64,000 nt of DNA. Origin: Paenibacillus xylanexedens (GTDB lineage Bacteria > Bacillota > Bacilli > Paenibacillales > Paenibacillaceae). The stretch is taken from positions 248,001 to 312,000 of the forward strand of contig NZ_JAGIKV010000006.1 of the NCBI RefSeq assembly GCF_017874615.1. Reading direction: 5' to 3'. The notes beneath the pieces were generated by a model. It did no database searches, was not told the DNA's origin, and saw nothing but the letters and a program-made list of their open reading frames with translations. Both the position numbers and the translations under genes were made by a program. Below, piece by piece: positions 36,613 to 58,940 of the stretch; position 1 is the first letter of the stretch, and every line of letters starts with the position of its first letter.

Positions 36613-36661
36613 AAAAGGGGCGTCCCATAAGTCATGAGCATGACTTAGGACACCCCTTATT
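36613..36661 (-). terminator. Terminator downstream of the lipopeptide synthetase operon
   Basis: AAGGGGTGTCCTAAGTCATG and its partner CATGACTTATGGGACGCCCCTT form a long stem read on the minus strand and run into TTTTTATT. It lies 260 bases after the stop of the second synthetase. Confidence 0.85.
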
Positions 36662-36726
36662 AAAATTATTTTATTCTAATGAACCTGGCACACGCTATTC
36701 GCTTTGATTTGCACAGGTCTGTAGTG

Positions 36727-36818
36727 TAACGAATCACAGAGACGTTATTTCGTCGATTGGGTCTTTTTTTAGGTTCTGACACCCTGATATGATGAAATAA
36801 CGTTACTGAGGTTCGTTA
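36727..36818. repeat. Imperfect 28-bp inverted repeat just beyond the synthetase operon
   Basis: The arm at 36727-36754 (TAACGAATCACAGAGACGTT...) and the arm at 36791-36818 pair at 23 of 28 positions, around a 36-base centre that includes TTTTTTT. A further GCTAACGAATC copy lies near 36862-36872 on the minus strand. The region 36662-36921 has no gene. It looks like a dispersed palindromic repeat or small non-autonomous element. Confidence 0.6.
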
Positions 36819-36921
36819 AAGTTTGCCGTTCACATCGAATCTACCTCTTAAGACGCGTCAGATTCGTTAGCGCTTTGAGTGAGGAGGAAACTCACTTTTG
36901 GAGCGACCCATTACTTGTCCA

Positions 36922-39900
36922 TTAATAACTGTTCGACGTACTCAACGCAAGTTCGTTTATTTTAACTTCCGGGTTACTTACCACCTGTTGAATCATGGAA
37001 ATAAAGTGTTTTTGAATCTGTTCAACGGTAGATGGGTCATACACATTGGCATTATACATCAATACGATCTTCATATTTTCATGGGGTTTGACAATCAAGG
37101 TAAAATCAAAACTATTATGTTCTGTACCCCCAACATTCATAATCTCAAGCGGTGTTTCACCTTTCTGACCCAGACTCTCCATGCGGTTCTCTACCGGGAA
37201 GTTCTGATATACAACAACATGGTTAATCAGAGATTGTTTTTGCTTGGTCAGATTTTGAATATCATATAACGAATACGTATCATATGCATGTGACTCCACA
37301 GCTTGAGCCTGATTCCTTTTCATTAGAGATATAAATGACTCATCGGCCTGAGCCTGGATACGAACAGGAATTGCATTAATAAATAACCCAATCATACTTT
37401 CGATCCCAGGAATGACAGGCGGTCTGCCCGATACAACACTTCCGAATACAACATCGTTACTTTCATTGTATTGCTGCAACAATACACCCCAGACCGTCTG
37501 CACTAACGTATGGAGAGTTACATGCTGCTGTTCTGCAATCTGTTTCATTTGCTCGATTAGTACATCATCCAAATAACAGTTTAGCGTTCTGGAATCCTGT
37601 CTTTCATGTTTCGGTTTGACTTTTTCTCCGGGCAGTTTCGTTTGCCCCTCATAACCCTTCAAGTAATGACTCCAATAGGTTATTGCACCTTGATGATTTT
37701 GCTGTTCCAACCATTCAATGAATTGACTATAAGGTGTTAATAGAGTCACTTGAGGCTTTCTATTCTCCCGAATCGCAAAGTAATTCTCAAATATTTCTTT
37801 GCTTACCAGAGACATACACCAGCCATCCATCAAAATATGGTGAAAACTCCATATGACGCGGTATTCCTCATGCTTTGTTCGTAAAACAGACATACGTATT
37901 AGCGAATCTCGTTGTAAGTCAAATCCTCTTGCCTTGTCTTGCTCGATATACTCGTCAACATACGTTTTACGTTGCAGCTCACTTGTGCCAGCTACATCTT
38001 CATAGTTAAATTCAAATTTCTTCTCTTGATACACGATTTGAAGAGGGATATCCACGAAATCACTGTAAAAATTAGTTCTTAATATCGCATGCCTTTGCAT
38101 TAATTGATCCAAGCTTTGCGCAAAAGAGGTAACATCCAAATTTCCACGCATGTCAAACATGATTTGTACAAAGTAAGCGCCCGAAATTGGATTCCGTTCA
38201 CTTTCGTACAACATTTCCTTCTGTAATGGTGTAAGTGGGTAGACATTTTCGATTCGACCGATGTGCCCAGTTTGTTCCACGATTTGATCCAATTGATCAA
38301 TGGTTAATGACTTGCATGAAATATCACTTGGTGTAAGCTCGGTTTGTTCCTTCGTTACACAATGTTCAACGACTCTATTAAGACCTTCCTTATAGAGACA
38401 AACCAATTGCTCCATCGTTTCCCGGCGATATTGTTTTGAACTATAGTTAATAGACAGCGACAACCGCCCCTCTGTAACAATGCCATTAATATTAAGCACA
38501 AATGGTCTCTTGTTGTTTTCACTTACGGATGGCCCGCTGGAATAAGGCGAGAATTTAATGCCATCTTGGCTCGAATCCTGATTCACCTGTCCCATATAGT
38601 TGAAACTAATTTCGGGATTTTTCTCTAACTTGAATCCTTCATTTCCATGTGACAAATACCTCGAAATCCCGTAACCAATGCCCTTGGTTGGGATCTGGCG
38701 CAGTCCTTCCTTGACGGTCTTAATCTTCCTTGATAAGTCAGCCCCGGACTCCATCGTAATCATAACGGGGTACATACTCGTAAACCATCCCACTGTACGC
38801 GTAATGTCCAGCTCTGGCAGGATGTCTTCTCTACCATGCCCTTCCAGATTTACGAGGATTTCTCCCATGCCTGTCCAATCATGAACAGCCATTCCTAATG
38901 CGGTTAGCAATATATCATTAATTTCCGTATGGTACGCATGATGTGTTTGCTTTAATAATTGCTCGGTTTCCGCTGCTGTCCAATGAATAGTGATCGTTTC
39001 ACTATCTTTGCCAATCGTCTCAACACAATCCATATCTTTAGGTAGCGGGCTTAGCTGGGCCTGCTCCACACGACTCCAGTATGGATTCTCTTGCTTCATC
39101 GCCGGGCTGTCTGCAAACGTAGACAATTGTTCTGCCCATTGTTTAAACGAGGTCGTTTTTTGAGGAAGCCGGATTTCTTCACCTCTTAAGAACTGGTCTT
39201 GCCCTGTCTGAATATCTTCATATAAAATACGCCATGAAACCCCGTCTACCAACAAGTGATGGATGGCAATAAGCAGGTGATCCCCTTCAGCACATTGGAA
39301 CAACCCAAGTTTGATCAAAGGTCCGTAAGACAGATCCATACCACTCTGAATTTCTTTTGCTTTATTTTCAATGAACGATGCAGGATCTGCTTCTGTTTTG
39401 AGGTCAACGATTTCAAGGCTGTATAATGCTTCTTCGTCTGCCCCTCGATTCCACGCTTCATATCCGCCTTCAGGCGCTTGTCGATAAAGGATGCGGAGAG
39501 CATCATGCTGTTTCACGATCTTATCCATGATGCTGTGAATAAAGCGAACATCAAACCCTTTTTCACGAAAGAAGATCATTTCCTGATTGTAATGATGTGT
39601 GTCCACCATATTTTGATCAAAGAACCAGCGCTGAACAGGTGTCAGCATCACTTGCCCCGTAACTTCCCCTTGGTCAGAAATAGTGCTCACAGATGTAACG
39701 TGTTCACTCAACTCCGCTACTGTCGGATAGGTGAAGAAATGCTTCATTTCCACTTTATACCCTGCTTGAAGCAGTCGTGAGGAAACTTGAATACATTTAA
39801 TCGAATCGCCCCCGAGTTCAAAGAAATGATCTGATGTGCTAACCTTTTGAACACCAAGCACAGCTTCCCAGGCAGCGACGATCGCTTGTTCTACAGCGTT

Positions 39901-42900
39901 CTGCGGTGCCATATACTCGGTCCCTTTTTGCATATGTTCTTGTGGAGATGGCAATGCCTTACGGTCAACCTTCCCATTGGAAGTTAACGGTATATGCTCT
40001 AATTGAACAAAATAAGACGGGATCATATAATCCGGAATTTCATGAGATAATGCCATTCTGATTTTCTTCGCTGTCAGTGAGCTGTCGCCTTTCCAATACG
40101 CACACAACTGCTTCGAACCATCCTTATGCTCACGGGCAATAACGACTGCTTCCTGAATGGAGTCTATTTGCAAAAGCGCAGTTTCCACTTCGCCAAGCTC
40201 AATTCGGTAACCGCGAATTTTCACTTGATGATCGATTCGTCCCAGATATTCAATATTTCCATCCGGCAGCCATCTTGCGGCATCTCCTGTGCGATACATT
40301 TTCCCTTCTGTAATCCAGGGATGATCAACAAATTTCTCTGCGGTTAAATCAGGCCGGTTCAGATAACCTCTGGCAAGGCCCTCACCTGCTACAACTAATT
40401 CTCCCTGAACACCGATCGGTTGAATGCGTTGATGTTTATCCAAAATATAGGTCTGCAACGTTGGGATTGGTTTTCCAATATTGCTCTTTCCAGCATGTAT
40501 TTCAATGTCGGTTATTTCCTTATACGTTACATGAACCGTTGTTTCGGTTATTCCATACATATTAATTAACTGGATAAATGGATATTTCAGCTTCCATTCC
40601 TTCAATAACACGGGATTGAGGGCTTCTCCTCCAAAAATCACTTTTCTTAATTTCAGATCTGCTGCATGACCCGCCAGTTCTTCCTGAAGAAGATGATAGA
40701 AATACGTTGGCGTTTGATTCAATATCGTCACTTGCTCGTTTTTTAACAATTGTAGAAATTGTTCCGGACTTTTTGCCGTCATTTGAGGTACGATAACCAG
40801 TTTTCCGCCATAGAGCAATGCTCCGTACATTTCCCATACCGAAAAATCAAAACAAAAGGAATGGAATAATGTCCATGTATCAGATGCATTAAAATCAAAC
40901 AAATTTTTACTATTGAACAACAATCGCACCACATTTTTATGTTCAATACATGTCCCTTTTGGTTTACCTGTCGTTCCTGAGGTATAAATTACATATGCCA
41001 GGCCTGTTGGTGCAGCAGTCATTCCCAAATTGGAATGATCTTCATGATAGGACCCAGGTAGATCCAGGCAAACGACCTCTCCTGCAAAAGAGATGCGTTC
41101 TTGCAAATGACTTTGCATTAATAATACATGTACACCTGAATCCTCAAGCATGTAGTTTATACGATCCTCCGGATATTCAGGATCAATCGGCACGTATGCG
41201 CCACCCGCTTTCAAAATCGCAAGGATTCCTACAACCATGTCTAGCGAACGATGAGCGATGATCCCGATTAACTGATCATTTTGAATGCCTTTAGCCTTCA
41301 ACGTTCTTGCCAATTGGTTGGCTTTCTCGTTCAGCCCTTGATAGGTCAAATGTTGATCATCATATACAACCGCAACGTGTTCAGGAGTTCTTGCCACTTG
41401 TTCCTCAAACAGTCCATGAATCGTCTTGTCCTTTGGATAATCAGCCATGGAATCATTAAACTGTTCCAAAATTTGTGTTTTCTCCTGTGTTGTCGTCAAG
41501 TCAATGTCATGGATCGGAATATTCGGATTGTTGACCACTTGCTCCAACATCTGAATCAAGTGACCTTGAATGCGTTCTACGCTTGCCCGATCATAGACGT
41601 TAGCATTGTAATAGAACATACATTTCATCGATTGGCCTGGTTTAATAATCAGGTTAAAGTCATAGTTCGTTTGTTCATCTGCTTCTACATTCGTAATCCG
41701 AAGAGCTGTCTCCTCCTGATCCCCAAACTGTTCCATAATGCCCTGTACAGGATAATTCTCGAATATCAGGATATGATCAATCAAATGTTGCTTTTGCGAT
41801 GTTTCTGCTTGAATCTCGTATAACGGATACGTGTCATGTGGATGCGAAGCGACAGCATGTTCCTGATTCCGCTTCATAATCGCTGCAAATGTCTCGTTAC
41901 CTTGAGTCTGAATACGTACAGGAATGGTATTGATGAATAAACCAATGATTCGCTCAACTCCAACAATCGCCGCAGGTCTGCCCGACACCACGCTTCCGAA
42001 TACAACATCCTCACTGCCGTTATATATCTGTAGCAACATTCCCCAGGCTGTCTGCATGAACGTGTTCAGCGTCACCTGATTCTGACTGGCCACTTGTGCG
42101 AGCTGTCCGGTTAATTCCTGACTAAGTGTACAAATCATATGCTCTGAATGATATTCATCACTCTTCGTAATTGAATGTTCTTTTGGCAAAGTGGTCTGCT
42201 CATCATAACCTTGCAAATAGTCACGCCAGTATTTCAGGGATTCTTCATGATCTTGGTTGTCCAGCCATTCAATATAGTGTTTGTATGGAATCGTACTCTT
42301 TGCCTCCAGTTTTCGTTGTTCCTGAATAGCAAAGTATCCATCAAACAACTCCTGGATTACAAGAGACAGGCACCAGCCATCCATTAAAATATGATGATAA
42401 TTCCAAATGAAACGATAGGTTTGGTCATCCGTTTGCAAGATCGAGATACGCATTAACACATCCTGAGACAGGTCGAAACCTTTTATTTTATCTGCTCTTG
42501 TATATTCTGCCACGTATGCTTCACGATCTTTTTCATTCATCTCACGCAAATCTTCGTATATTAGCCCATTCCGTTTATGACGGTATACCACTTGCAGGGG
42601 TCCATTCTTCCATTTGCTATGAAAATTTGTTCTGAGAATCGAATTACGCTGCATCAACTGATCCAGACTCTCCGTAAAAGCTTTTACGTCTAACGGACCA
42701 TGAAGATCCAGCGTGGTTTGAAGGAAATACGCTTCAGACTTTGAATGAAGCAAATGATGAAAGAACATCCCATTTTGCATCGGTGACAAAGCATATATAT
42801 CTTCGATTTCACCAATGTGTTCCGATTCTTGAACAAATCCTTCTAATTCTTCAATCGTAATTCCTTTTAATGTTAGATCACTTGGTGTACATTCCGGCTT

Positions 42901-45900
42901 CTCTTTTGTCACACAATGCATCACGATTTCTTGCAGATGATCTCTAAAATATGTTACCACTCGCTCCATCGTTTCTTTTTGATATTGGGTGCGACTATAC
43001 CGAAGGGACAACGTCAATTTGCCTTCCACAATTAAGGCATTCATATCGATAAGAACATTTCTTCTGTGATTGTCGCTTGCTGTTGCTCCGCCTGGATAGG
43101 GAGAGATCTGCATCCCGCTATTCTGAAGATCCTGATCAAATTGACCCAAATAGTTAAAGCTAATTTCAGGATTCAAGGTAAAGGGCGTTTCTTGCTGATG
43201 TGCACTTAAATATCGTAAAATACCATAACCAATCCCTTTTTTAGGGATTTGACGAATCATTTCTTTGTTTGTTTTGATGAAAAGAGACATATTTGAACTT
43301 GCTTCCATATCAAGTACAACCGGATACTGGCTCGTAAACCATCCGATCGTTCGTGTAATATCGAGATCCGGTAAAATTTGTTCTCTTCCATGTCCCTCCA
43401 GATTGACCAGCACTTTATCCATACCCGTCCATTGGTGAATAGACATGCCTAGTGCATTGAGCAGCAAATCGTTAATTTCCGTTTTATAAGCACGATTCGC
43501 TTGTTTTAATAATTGTTCCGTTTCTGCCACTGACCATTCCATGGTGATCTCTTCACTGTCTTTTTCCAGTGCATGATCCGCTTCGAAATCTGTAGGTAAC
43601 GGCTTATAGGTTGCTTGTTCAATTTCATTCCAATATGCAATTTCTTTCGTTATCGCATCACTGTTCGCATACAACTGAAGCTGTTCTGCCCATAATTGGA
43701 AGGAGGCCGTTTTTTGCGGTAGTTGAATCGATTCTCCATCACTTAATTGTTCATATCCCCTTGATAGTTCTTCAATCAAAATTCGCCATGAAACCCCGTC
43801 GATGACGAGGTGATGAATAACGATTAATAGATGATCTCCATCTGCACATTGAAATACGCCCAGCTTCATCAAGGGTCCACGTTCCAACGTAAACTTGCTT
43901 TGCATTTCATTTGCCTTCTTCTCGATTTCTTGAGACGGATCTGCTAATGACTTGAAGTCCATCACTTCAAGTGTATATAAGGATTCCCTTGCCAACCCTT
44001 CATTCCACGCTTCATAACCCTGTTCTGTAAGACGATATACTGTACGAAGTGCATCATGATGCTCACTCAATTTATCGAATACACGGCGAAGTGTGACTTC
44101 ATGAAAACCTTCTTTCCGATACAACATCACGGACTGATTATAATGATGGGCATCTACCTTGTATTGCTCAAAAAACCAATGCTGGATTGGAGTCAGCATC
44201 ACTTTTCCAGTGATGATTCCCTGTTCTGACAGGGTACTTATGGGTTGAACATAGGGAATCAAGCTTGCTATGGTTGGATTTTTAAACAGATGATCCATCT
44301 GCACCTGGTAACCTGCTTGATATAATCTTGAAGAGACTTGAATGGATTTAATCGAATCTCCTCCAAGCTCGAAGAAATTATCCAAAATCCCAATGTTCTC
44401 TACCCCAAGTACCTCTTCCCAGATCGATACTAGTTGTTGTTCCACCATCGTTCGGGGTGCTTCGTACTCCATGCCCTTCAACATATGTTCTTGGGGAGCA
44501 GGCAGCACTTTGCGATCGACTTTCCCGTTAGACGTGAGCGGCATCTGATCCAGCTGTACAAAATAGGACGGAATCATGTAGTTTGGCACTTGCTGGGACA
44601 GCGCCTCCCGCAGTTCCCCGATGGTGATTACGTCCTCCCCTACCAGGTAAGCACATAATTGTTTGGTTCCTGTTTCATCTTCTCTGGCTATGACGATGGC
44701 CTCTTTTATCTGGGTACTATTTAGAAGAGCCGTCTCCACTTCACCAAGTTCAATCCGGTGTCCACGAATTTTCTCTTGATGATCTACCCTTCCTATATAC
44801 TCTATGTTCCCATCGGGCAGCCATCTTGCGAAGTCACCTGTCTTGTACATTTTTGCTCCCGAAACAAATGGATCATCCACGAATTTCTCCGCCGTCAGAT
44901 CTGGACGGTTCAAGTAACCTCTGGATAGCCCTGCTCCGGCTACACATAATTCTCCCTGAACTCCAATAGGCTGCAATTCATTCCGTTCTCCTAAAATGTA
45001 GACTCTATTGTTCGCAATAGGCTTCCCGATTGAGATATTTTGACCTGCCGATTTGATCGACAGAACTGTGGATACAACACTATTTTCGGTTGGTCCGTAT
45101 TCATTACACACTTCGATGCGTGGATTGATGCGCTGCAATTTGTGTATTAAGGCAGGAACAATCTTCTCTCCCGCAGCCACCACATTTTTCATGGATGCCC
45201 AATCTTCCGCGCTTACTTGTTCCAATAGGGTCATCAAGAAACTGGGTGGACTTTGGATGTGCGTAATTTGCTGTTTTTTGACCATCGTATTGATGGCCAC
45301 AGCATCTTTACACTGTTGCTGGTTTAACAAATACACTGTCGAGCCAGATATCATCGGACCAAAGAAATGAGTAATAAATGAATCAAAAACGAAAGGATTC
45401 AGCATTAATACCCGATCATCTCCGGTAAAATGATAAAAATCCGATTTCCATTGCAGGGAATTCACAATGCTGGCATGTTCAATCATTACGCCTTTGGGAT
45501 GACCTGTTGTTCCAGACGTGTAGATCATATATGCCAAATCACTGGAGATCGCTCCATCGTCCAAATTTAAATGATCATCATAGTGATTTATTTCAGAATC
45601 CAGAATGACACATGTCCCCGCATAATGTTCAGGTTCCTGTATATGACTTTGATGCAGCAACCAAGCCACTTTTGAATCCTCAAGGATATAGTGAATACGA
45701 TCTGCCGGATATTCCGGATCGATTGGGACATATGCCCCGCCAGCTTTTAGAATACCGAATAAACCTATGATCATCTCAAGTGAGCGCTCTGCCATAATGC
45801 CAACGAACTGACCCGCCTGCACCCCCTTAGCTTGAAGTAATCGGGCCAATTGGTTGGATTTTTGATTTAACTCTCTGTACGTTAACTGTCTATTCTCAAA

Positions 45901-46743
45901 TACGACTGCCGGATGGTCCGGTGTTCGTTCCACCTGTTCTTCAAATAATTGATGCATCGTTTTGTTCTGTGGATACTCAACCCTTGTATCGTTAAAGTCA
46001 TATAACAGCTTGTTTCGATGAAACTCTGATAACATATCAACTTGACTTAACTCCAGATCAGGTTGGTTTAGAACTACGGAAAACAATTGGTCAAGATGCT
46101 CTACAATTTGTACCATATAATCGCGATCATAACGATCATCATCATAAACTAATCTTAACTGAATGAAGTCGTTCTCGAGATCAAAGTGGAACATCGTCGC
46201 CGCTTTTACGTTATTTTCATCAAGGGCAGGATGAATTTCATTCAACGAAACCAAGGTATGAATTAGAGGTACATGGTTCGAATCATATTGAACATTTAGA
46301 TGTTCAACCATTTTTCTGAAAGGGATTCGTTGATGCTGAATGGCTTCAGTTAAACTGGTCTTCACTTGATTAAATAAGGACTTGAATGACATCGCATGAT
46401 TGATATTATTTTTTAAGACAAGAACCTTATTCGAGAGCGAGAGATCAGTGTTCTTTTCTTCCATCGTTGGTATACCAATAATCATCTTGGTTTCATTCGT
46501 GTATTTATATAACAGACACTGAACTCCCGTTAATAAGATCGTATATATCGCCATAGGAGCATTTCGCGACATGGACTTGATTTTATGTGAAACATCGGCT
46601 GACATAGACTTATATATATCATTCTGGTGCTGCGTATCGTCTGGGTGTTTGGAGGTTGTCTTGCAATAAGGCAAATGAACAAGATGATCATCATCTTCAA
46701 ATCGGCTTGCCCAATACGATTCCTGTTTCTTAAAAATAGACAT
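36922..46743 (-). CDS. Nonribosomal peptide synthetase, two D-residue modules ending in a condensation domain (ItuB/MycB-like, shorter)
   Basis: A 3273-residue protein. Domain order: a partial C domain (1-255, C-terminal lobe only, as expected at the start of an ItuB-type protein), A (about 260-770), PCP (Ser in FELGGDSIKS, about 797), epimerase E (about 845-1300, HHLVIDG), C (about 1312-1750, HHILMDG), A (about 1770-2280), PCP (Ser about 2314), E (about 2362-2820, HHLLVDG) and a final C (about 2830-3273, HHILMDG). Pocket residues of the first A domain read D,S,T,Q,V,A,E,V,V,K, which I cannot assign. The second reads D,F,W,N,I,G,M,V,H,K, the classical threonine code. With both E domains intact the residues should be D. 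There is no thioesterase and no A domain after the last C. The length equals an ItuB protein minus two A-PCP-C units. It starts 35 bases after the first synthetase gene, preceded by GGGGTG. Confidence 0.93.
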   Translation of the reverse strand: MSIFKKQESYWASRFEDDDHLVHLPYCKTTSKHPDDTQHQNDIYKSMSADVSHKIKSMSRNAPMAIYTILLTGVQCLLYKYTNETKMIIGIPTMEEKNTDLSLSNKVLVLKNNINHAMSFKSLFNQVKTSLTEAIQHQRIPFRKMVEHLNVQYDSNHVPLIHTLVSLNEIHPALDENNVKAATMFHFDLENDFIQLRLVYDDDRYDRDYMVQIVEHLDQLFSVVLNQPDLELSQVDMLSEFHRNKLLYDFNDTRVEYPQNKTMHQLFEEQVERTPDHPAVVFENRQLTYRELNQKSNQLARLLQAKGVQAGQFVGIMAERSLEMIIGLFGILKAGGAYVPIDPEYPADRIHYILEDSKVAWLLHQSHIQEPEHYAGTCVILDSEINHYDDHLNLDDGAISSDLAYMIYTSGTTGHPKGVMIEHASIVNSLQWKSDFYHFTGDDRVLMLNPFVFDSFITHFFGPMISGSTVYLLNQQQCKDAVAINTMVKKQQITHIQSPPSFLMTLLEQVSAEDWASMKNVVAAGEKIVPALIHKLQRINPRIEVCNEYGPTENSVVSTVLSIKSAGQNISIGKPIANNRVYILGERNELQPIGVQGELCVAGAGLSRGYLNRPDLTAEKFVDDPFVSGAKMYKTGDFARWLPDGNIEYIGRVDHQEKIRGHRIELGEVETALLNSTQIKEAIVIAREDETGTKQLCAYLVGEDVITIGELREALSQQVPNYMIPSYFVQLDQMPLTSNGKVDRKVLPAPQEHMLKGMEYEAPRTMVEQQLVSIWEEVLGVENIGILDNFFELGGDSIKSIQVSSRLYQAGYQVQMDHLFKNPTIASLIPYVQPISTLSEQGIITGKVMLTPIQHWFFEQYKVDAHHYNQSVMLYRKEGFHEVTLRRVFDKLSEHHDALRTVYRLTEQGYEAWNEGLARESLYTLEVMDFKSLADPSQEIEKKANEMQSKFTLERGPLMKLGVFQCADGDHLLIVIHHLVIDGVSWRILIEELSRGYEQLSDGESIQLPQKTASFQLWAEQLQLYANSDAITKEIAYWNEIEQATYKPLPTDFEADHALEKDSEEITMEWSVAETEQLLKQANRAYKTEINDLLLNALGMSIHQWTGMDKVLVNLEGHGREQILPDLDITRTIGWFTSQYPVVLDMEASSNMSLFIKTNKEMIRQIPKKGIGYGILRYLSAHQQETPFTLNPEISFNYLGQFDQDLQNSGMQISPYPGGATASDNHRRNVLIDMNALIVEGKLTLSLRYSRTQYQKETMERVVTYFRDHLQEIVMHCVTKEKPECTPSDLTLKGITIEELEGFVQESEHIGEIEDIYALSPMQNGMFFHHLLHSKSEAYFLQTTLDLHGPLDVKAFTESLDQLMQRNSILRTNFHSKWKNGPLQVVYRHKRNGLIYEDLREMNEKDREAYVAEYTRADKIKGFDLSQDVLMRISILQTDDQTYRFIWNYHHILMDGWCLSLVIQELFDGYFAIQEQRKLEAKSTIPYKHYIEWLDNQDHEESLKYWRDYLQGYDEQTTLPKEHSITKSDEYHSEHMICTLSQELTGQLAQVASQNQVTLNTFMQTAWGMLLQIYNGSEDVVFGSVVSGRPAAIVGVERIIGLFINTIPVRIQTQGNETFAAIMKRNQEHAVASHPHDTYPLYEIQAETSQKQHLIDHILIFENYPVQGIMEQFGDQEETALRITNVEADEQTNYDFNLIIKPGQSMKCMFYYNANVYDRASVERIQGHLIQMLEQVVNNPNIPIHDIDLTTTQEKTQILEQFNDSMADYPKDKTIHGLFEEQVARTPEHVAVVYDDQHLTYQGLNEKANQLARTLKAKGIQNDQLIGIIAHRSLDMVVGILAILKAGGAYVPIDPEYPEDRINYMLEDSGVHVLLMQSHLQERISFAGEVVCLDLPGSYHEDHSNLGMTAAPTGLAYVIYTSGTTGKPKGTCIEHKNVVRLLFNSKNLFDFNASDTWTLFHSFCFDFSVWEMYGALLYGGKLVIVPQMTAKSPEQFLQLLKNEQVTILNQTPTYFYHLLQEELAGHAADLKLRKVIFGGEALNPVLLKEWKLKYPFIQLINMYGITETTVHVTYKEITDIEIHAGKSNIGKPIPTLQTYILDKHQRIQPIGVQGELVVAGEGLARGYLNRPDLTAEKFVDHPWITEGKMYRTGDAARWLPDGNIEYLGRIDHQVKIRGYRIELGEVETALLQIDSIQEAVVIAREHKDGSKQLCAYWKGDSSLTAKKIRMALSHEIPDYMIPSYFVQLEHIPLTSNGKVDRKALPSPQEHMQKGTEYMAPQNAVEQAIVAAWEAVLGVQKVSTSDHFFELGGDSIKCIQVSSRLLQAGYKVEMKHFFTYPTVAELSEHVTSVSTISDQGEVTGQVMLTPVQRWFFDQNMVDTHHYNQEMIFFREKGFDVRFIHSIMDKIVKQHDALRILYRQAPEGGYEAWNRGADEEALYSLEIVDLKTEADPASFIENKAKEIQSGMDLSYGPLIKLGLFQCAEGDHLLIAIHHLLVDGVSWRILYEDIQTGQDQFLRGEEIRLPQKTTSFKQWAEQLSTFADSPAMKQENPYWSRVEQAQLSPLPKDMDCVETIGKDSETITIHWTAAETEQLLKQTHHAYHTEINDILLTALGMAVHDWTGMGEILVNLEGHGREDILPELDITRTVGWFTSMYPVMITMESGADLSRKIKTVKEGLRQIPTKGIGYGISRYLSHGNEGFKLEKNPEISFNYMGQVNQDSSQDGIKFSPYSSGPSVSENNKRPFVLNINGIVTEGRLSLSINYSSKQYRRETMEQLVCLYKEGLNRVVEHCVTKEQTELTPSDISCKSLTIDQLDQIVEQTGHIGRIENVYPLTPLQKEMLYESERNPISGAYFVQIMFDMRGNLDVTSFAQSLDQLMQRHAILRTNFYSDFVDIPLQIVYQEKKFEFNYEDVAGTSELQRKTYVDEYIEQDKARGFDLQRDSLIRMSVLRTKHEEYRVIWSFHHILMDGWCMSLVSKEIFENYFAIRENRKPQVTLLTPYSQFIEWLEQQNHQGAITYWSHYLKGYEGQTKLPGEKVKPKHERQDSRTLNCYLDDVLIEQMKQIAEQQHVTLHTLVQTVWGVLLQQYNESNDVVFGSVVSGRPPVIPGIESMIGLFINAIPVRIQAQADESFISLMKRNQAQAVESHAYDTYSLYDIQNLTKQKQSLINHVVVYQNFPVENRMESLGQKGETPLEIMNVGGTEHNSFDFTLIVKPHENMKIVLMYNANVYDPSTVEQIQKHFISMIQQVVSNPEVKINELALSTSNSY

Positions 46744-46777
46744 ACGGCACCCCGATCACTTGTATTTTTAATTTAGC

Positions 46778-58684
<11,907 letters not shown>

Positions 58685-58731
58685 TCATCTCTAACATGCT
58701 TATCTAATTATTTACACATATTTCAAGCAAA

Positions 58732-58761
58732 ATTTTACCATAGAAATATATGTAAAATCAA
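58732..58761 (-). promoter_or_regulatory. Candidate promoter of the synthetase genes
   Basis: On the minus strand TTGATT (58761-58756), an 18-base spacer and TAAAAT (58737-58732), with TGG directly before the -10 (extended -10). It lies about 66 bases upstream of the first synthetase ATG and downstream of the terminator at 58871-58900, so the synthetases can be transcribed independently of the transacylase gene. Confidence 0.5.
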
Positions 58762-58870
58762 TCAATTCATTGTTACTTTTTGGTAAAAAATAGAGATTGA
58801 TTTGTGGGTTATTGACATATTTATTACCTGACGTTTGGAGTTTCAACAAGTTCAGACGTATCAAACGACA

Positions 58871-58900
58871 AAAAAGACCGCCTTGTAACAAGGCGGTCTG
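58871..58900 (-). terminator. Strong terminator between the transacylase and synthetase genes
   Basis: GACCGCCTTG, loop TTA and CAAGGCGGTC, followed on the minus strand by TTTTTTG. A perfect 10-bp GC-rich stem. Confidence 0.92.
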
Positions 58901-58940
58901 GCGCTGTATTACAGATCCTGCGAGAGAATATACAGCATTA

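Noticed and set aside
36862..36921. Frameshift hiding an A domain after the last C domain of the second synthetase
   Set aside because: The sequence after the stop does not encode A-domain motifs in any frame; it goes straight into repeat sequence and a terminator.
38284..44211. Long direct DNA repeats suggesting assembly duplication inside the second synthetase
   Set aside because: They are the homologous A-PCP-E modules; the two copies differ throughout and have different A-domain codes.
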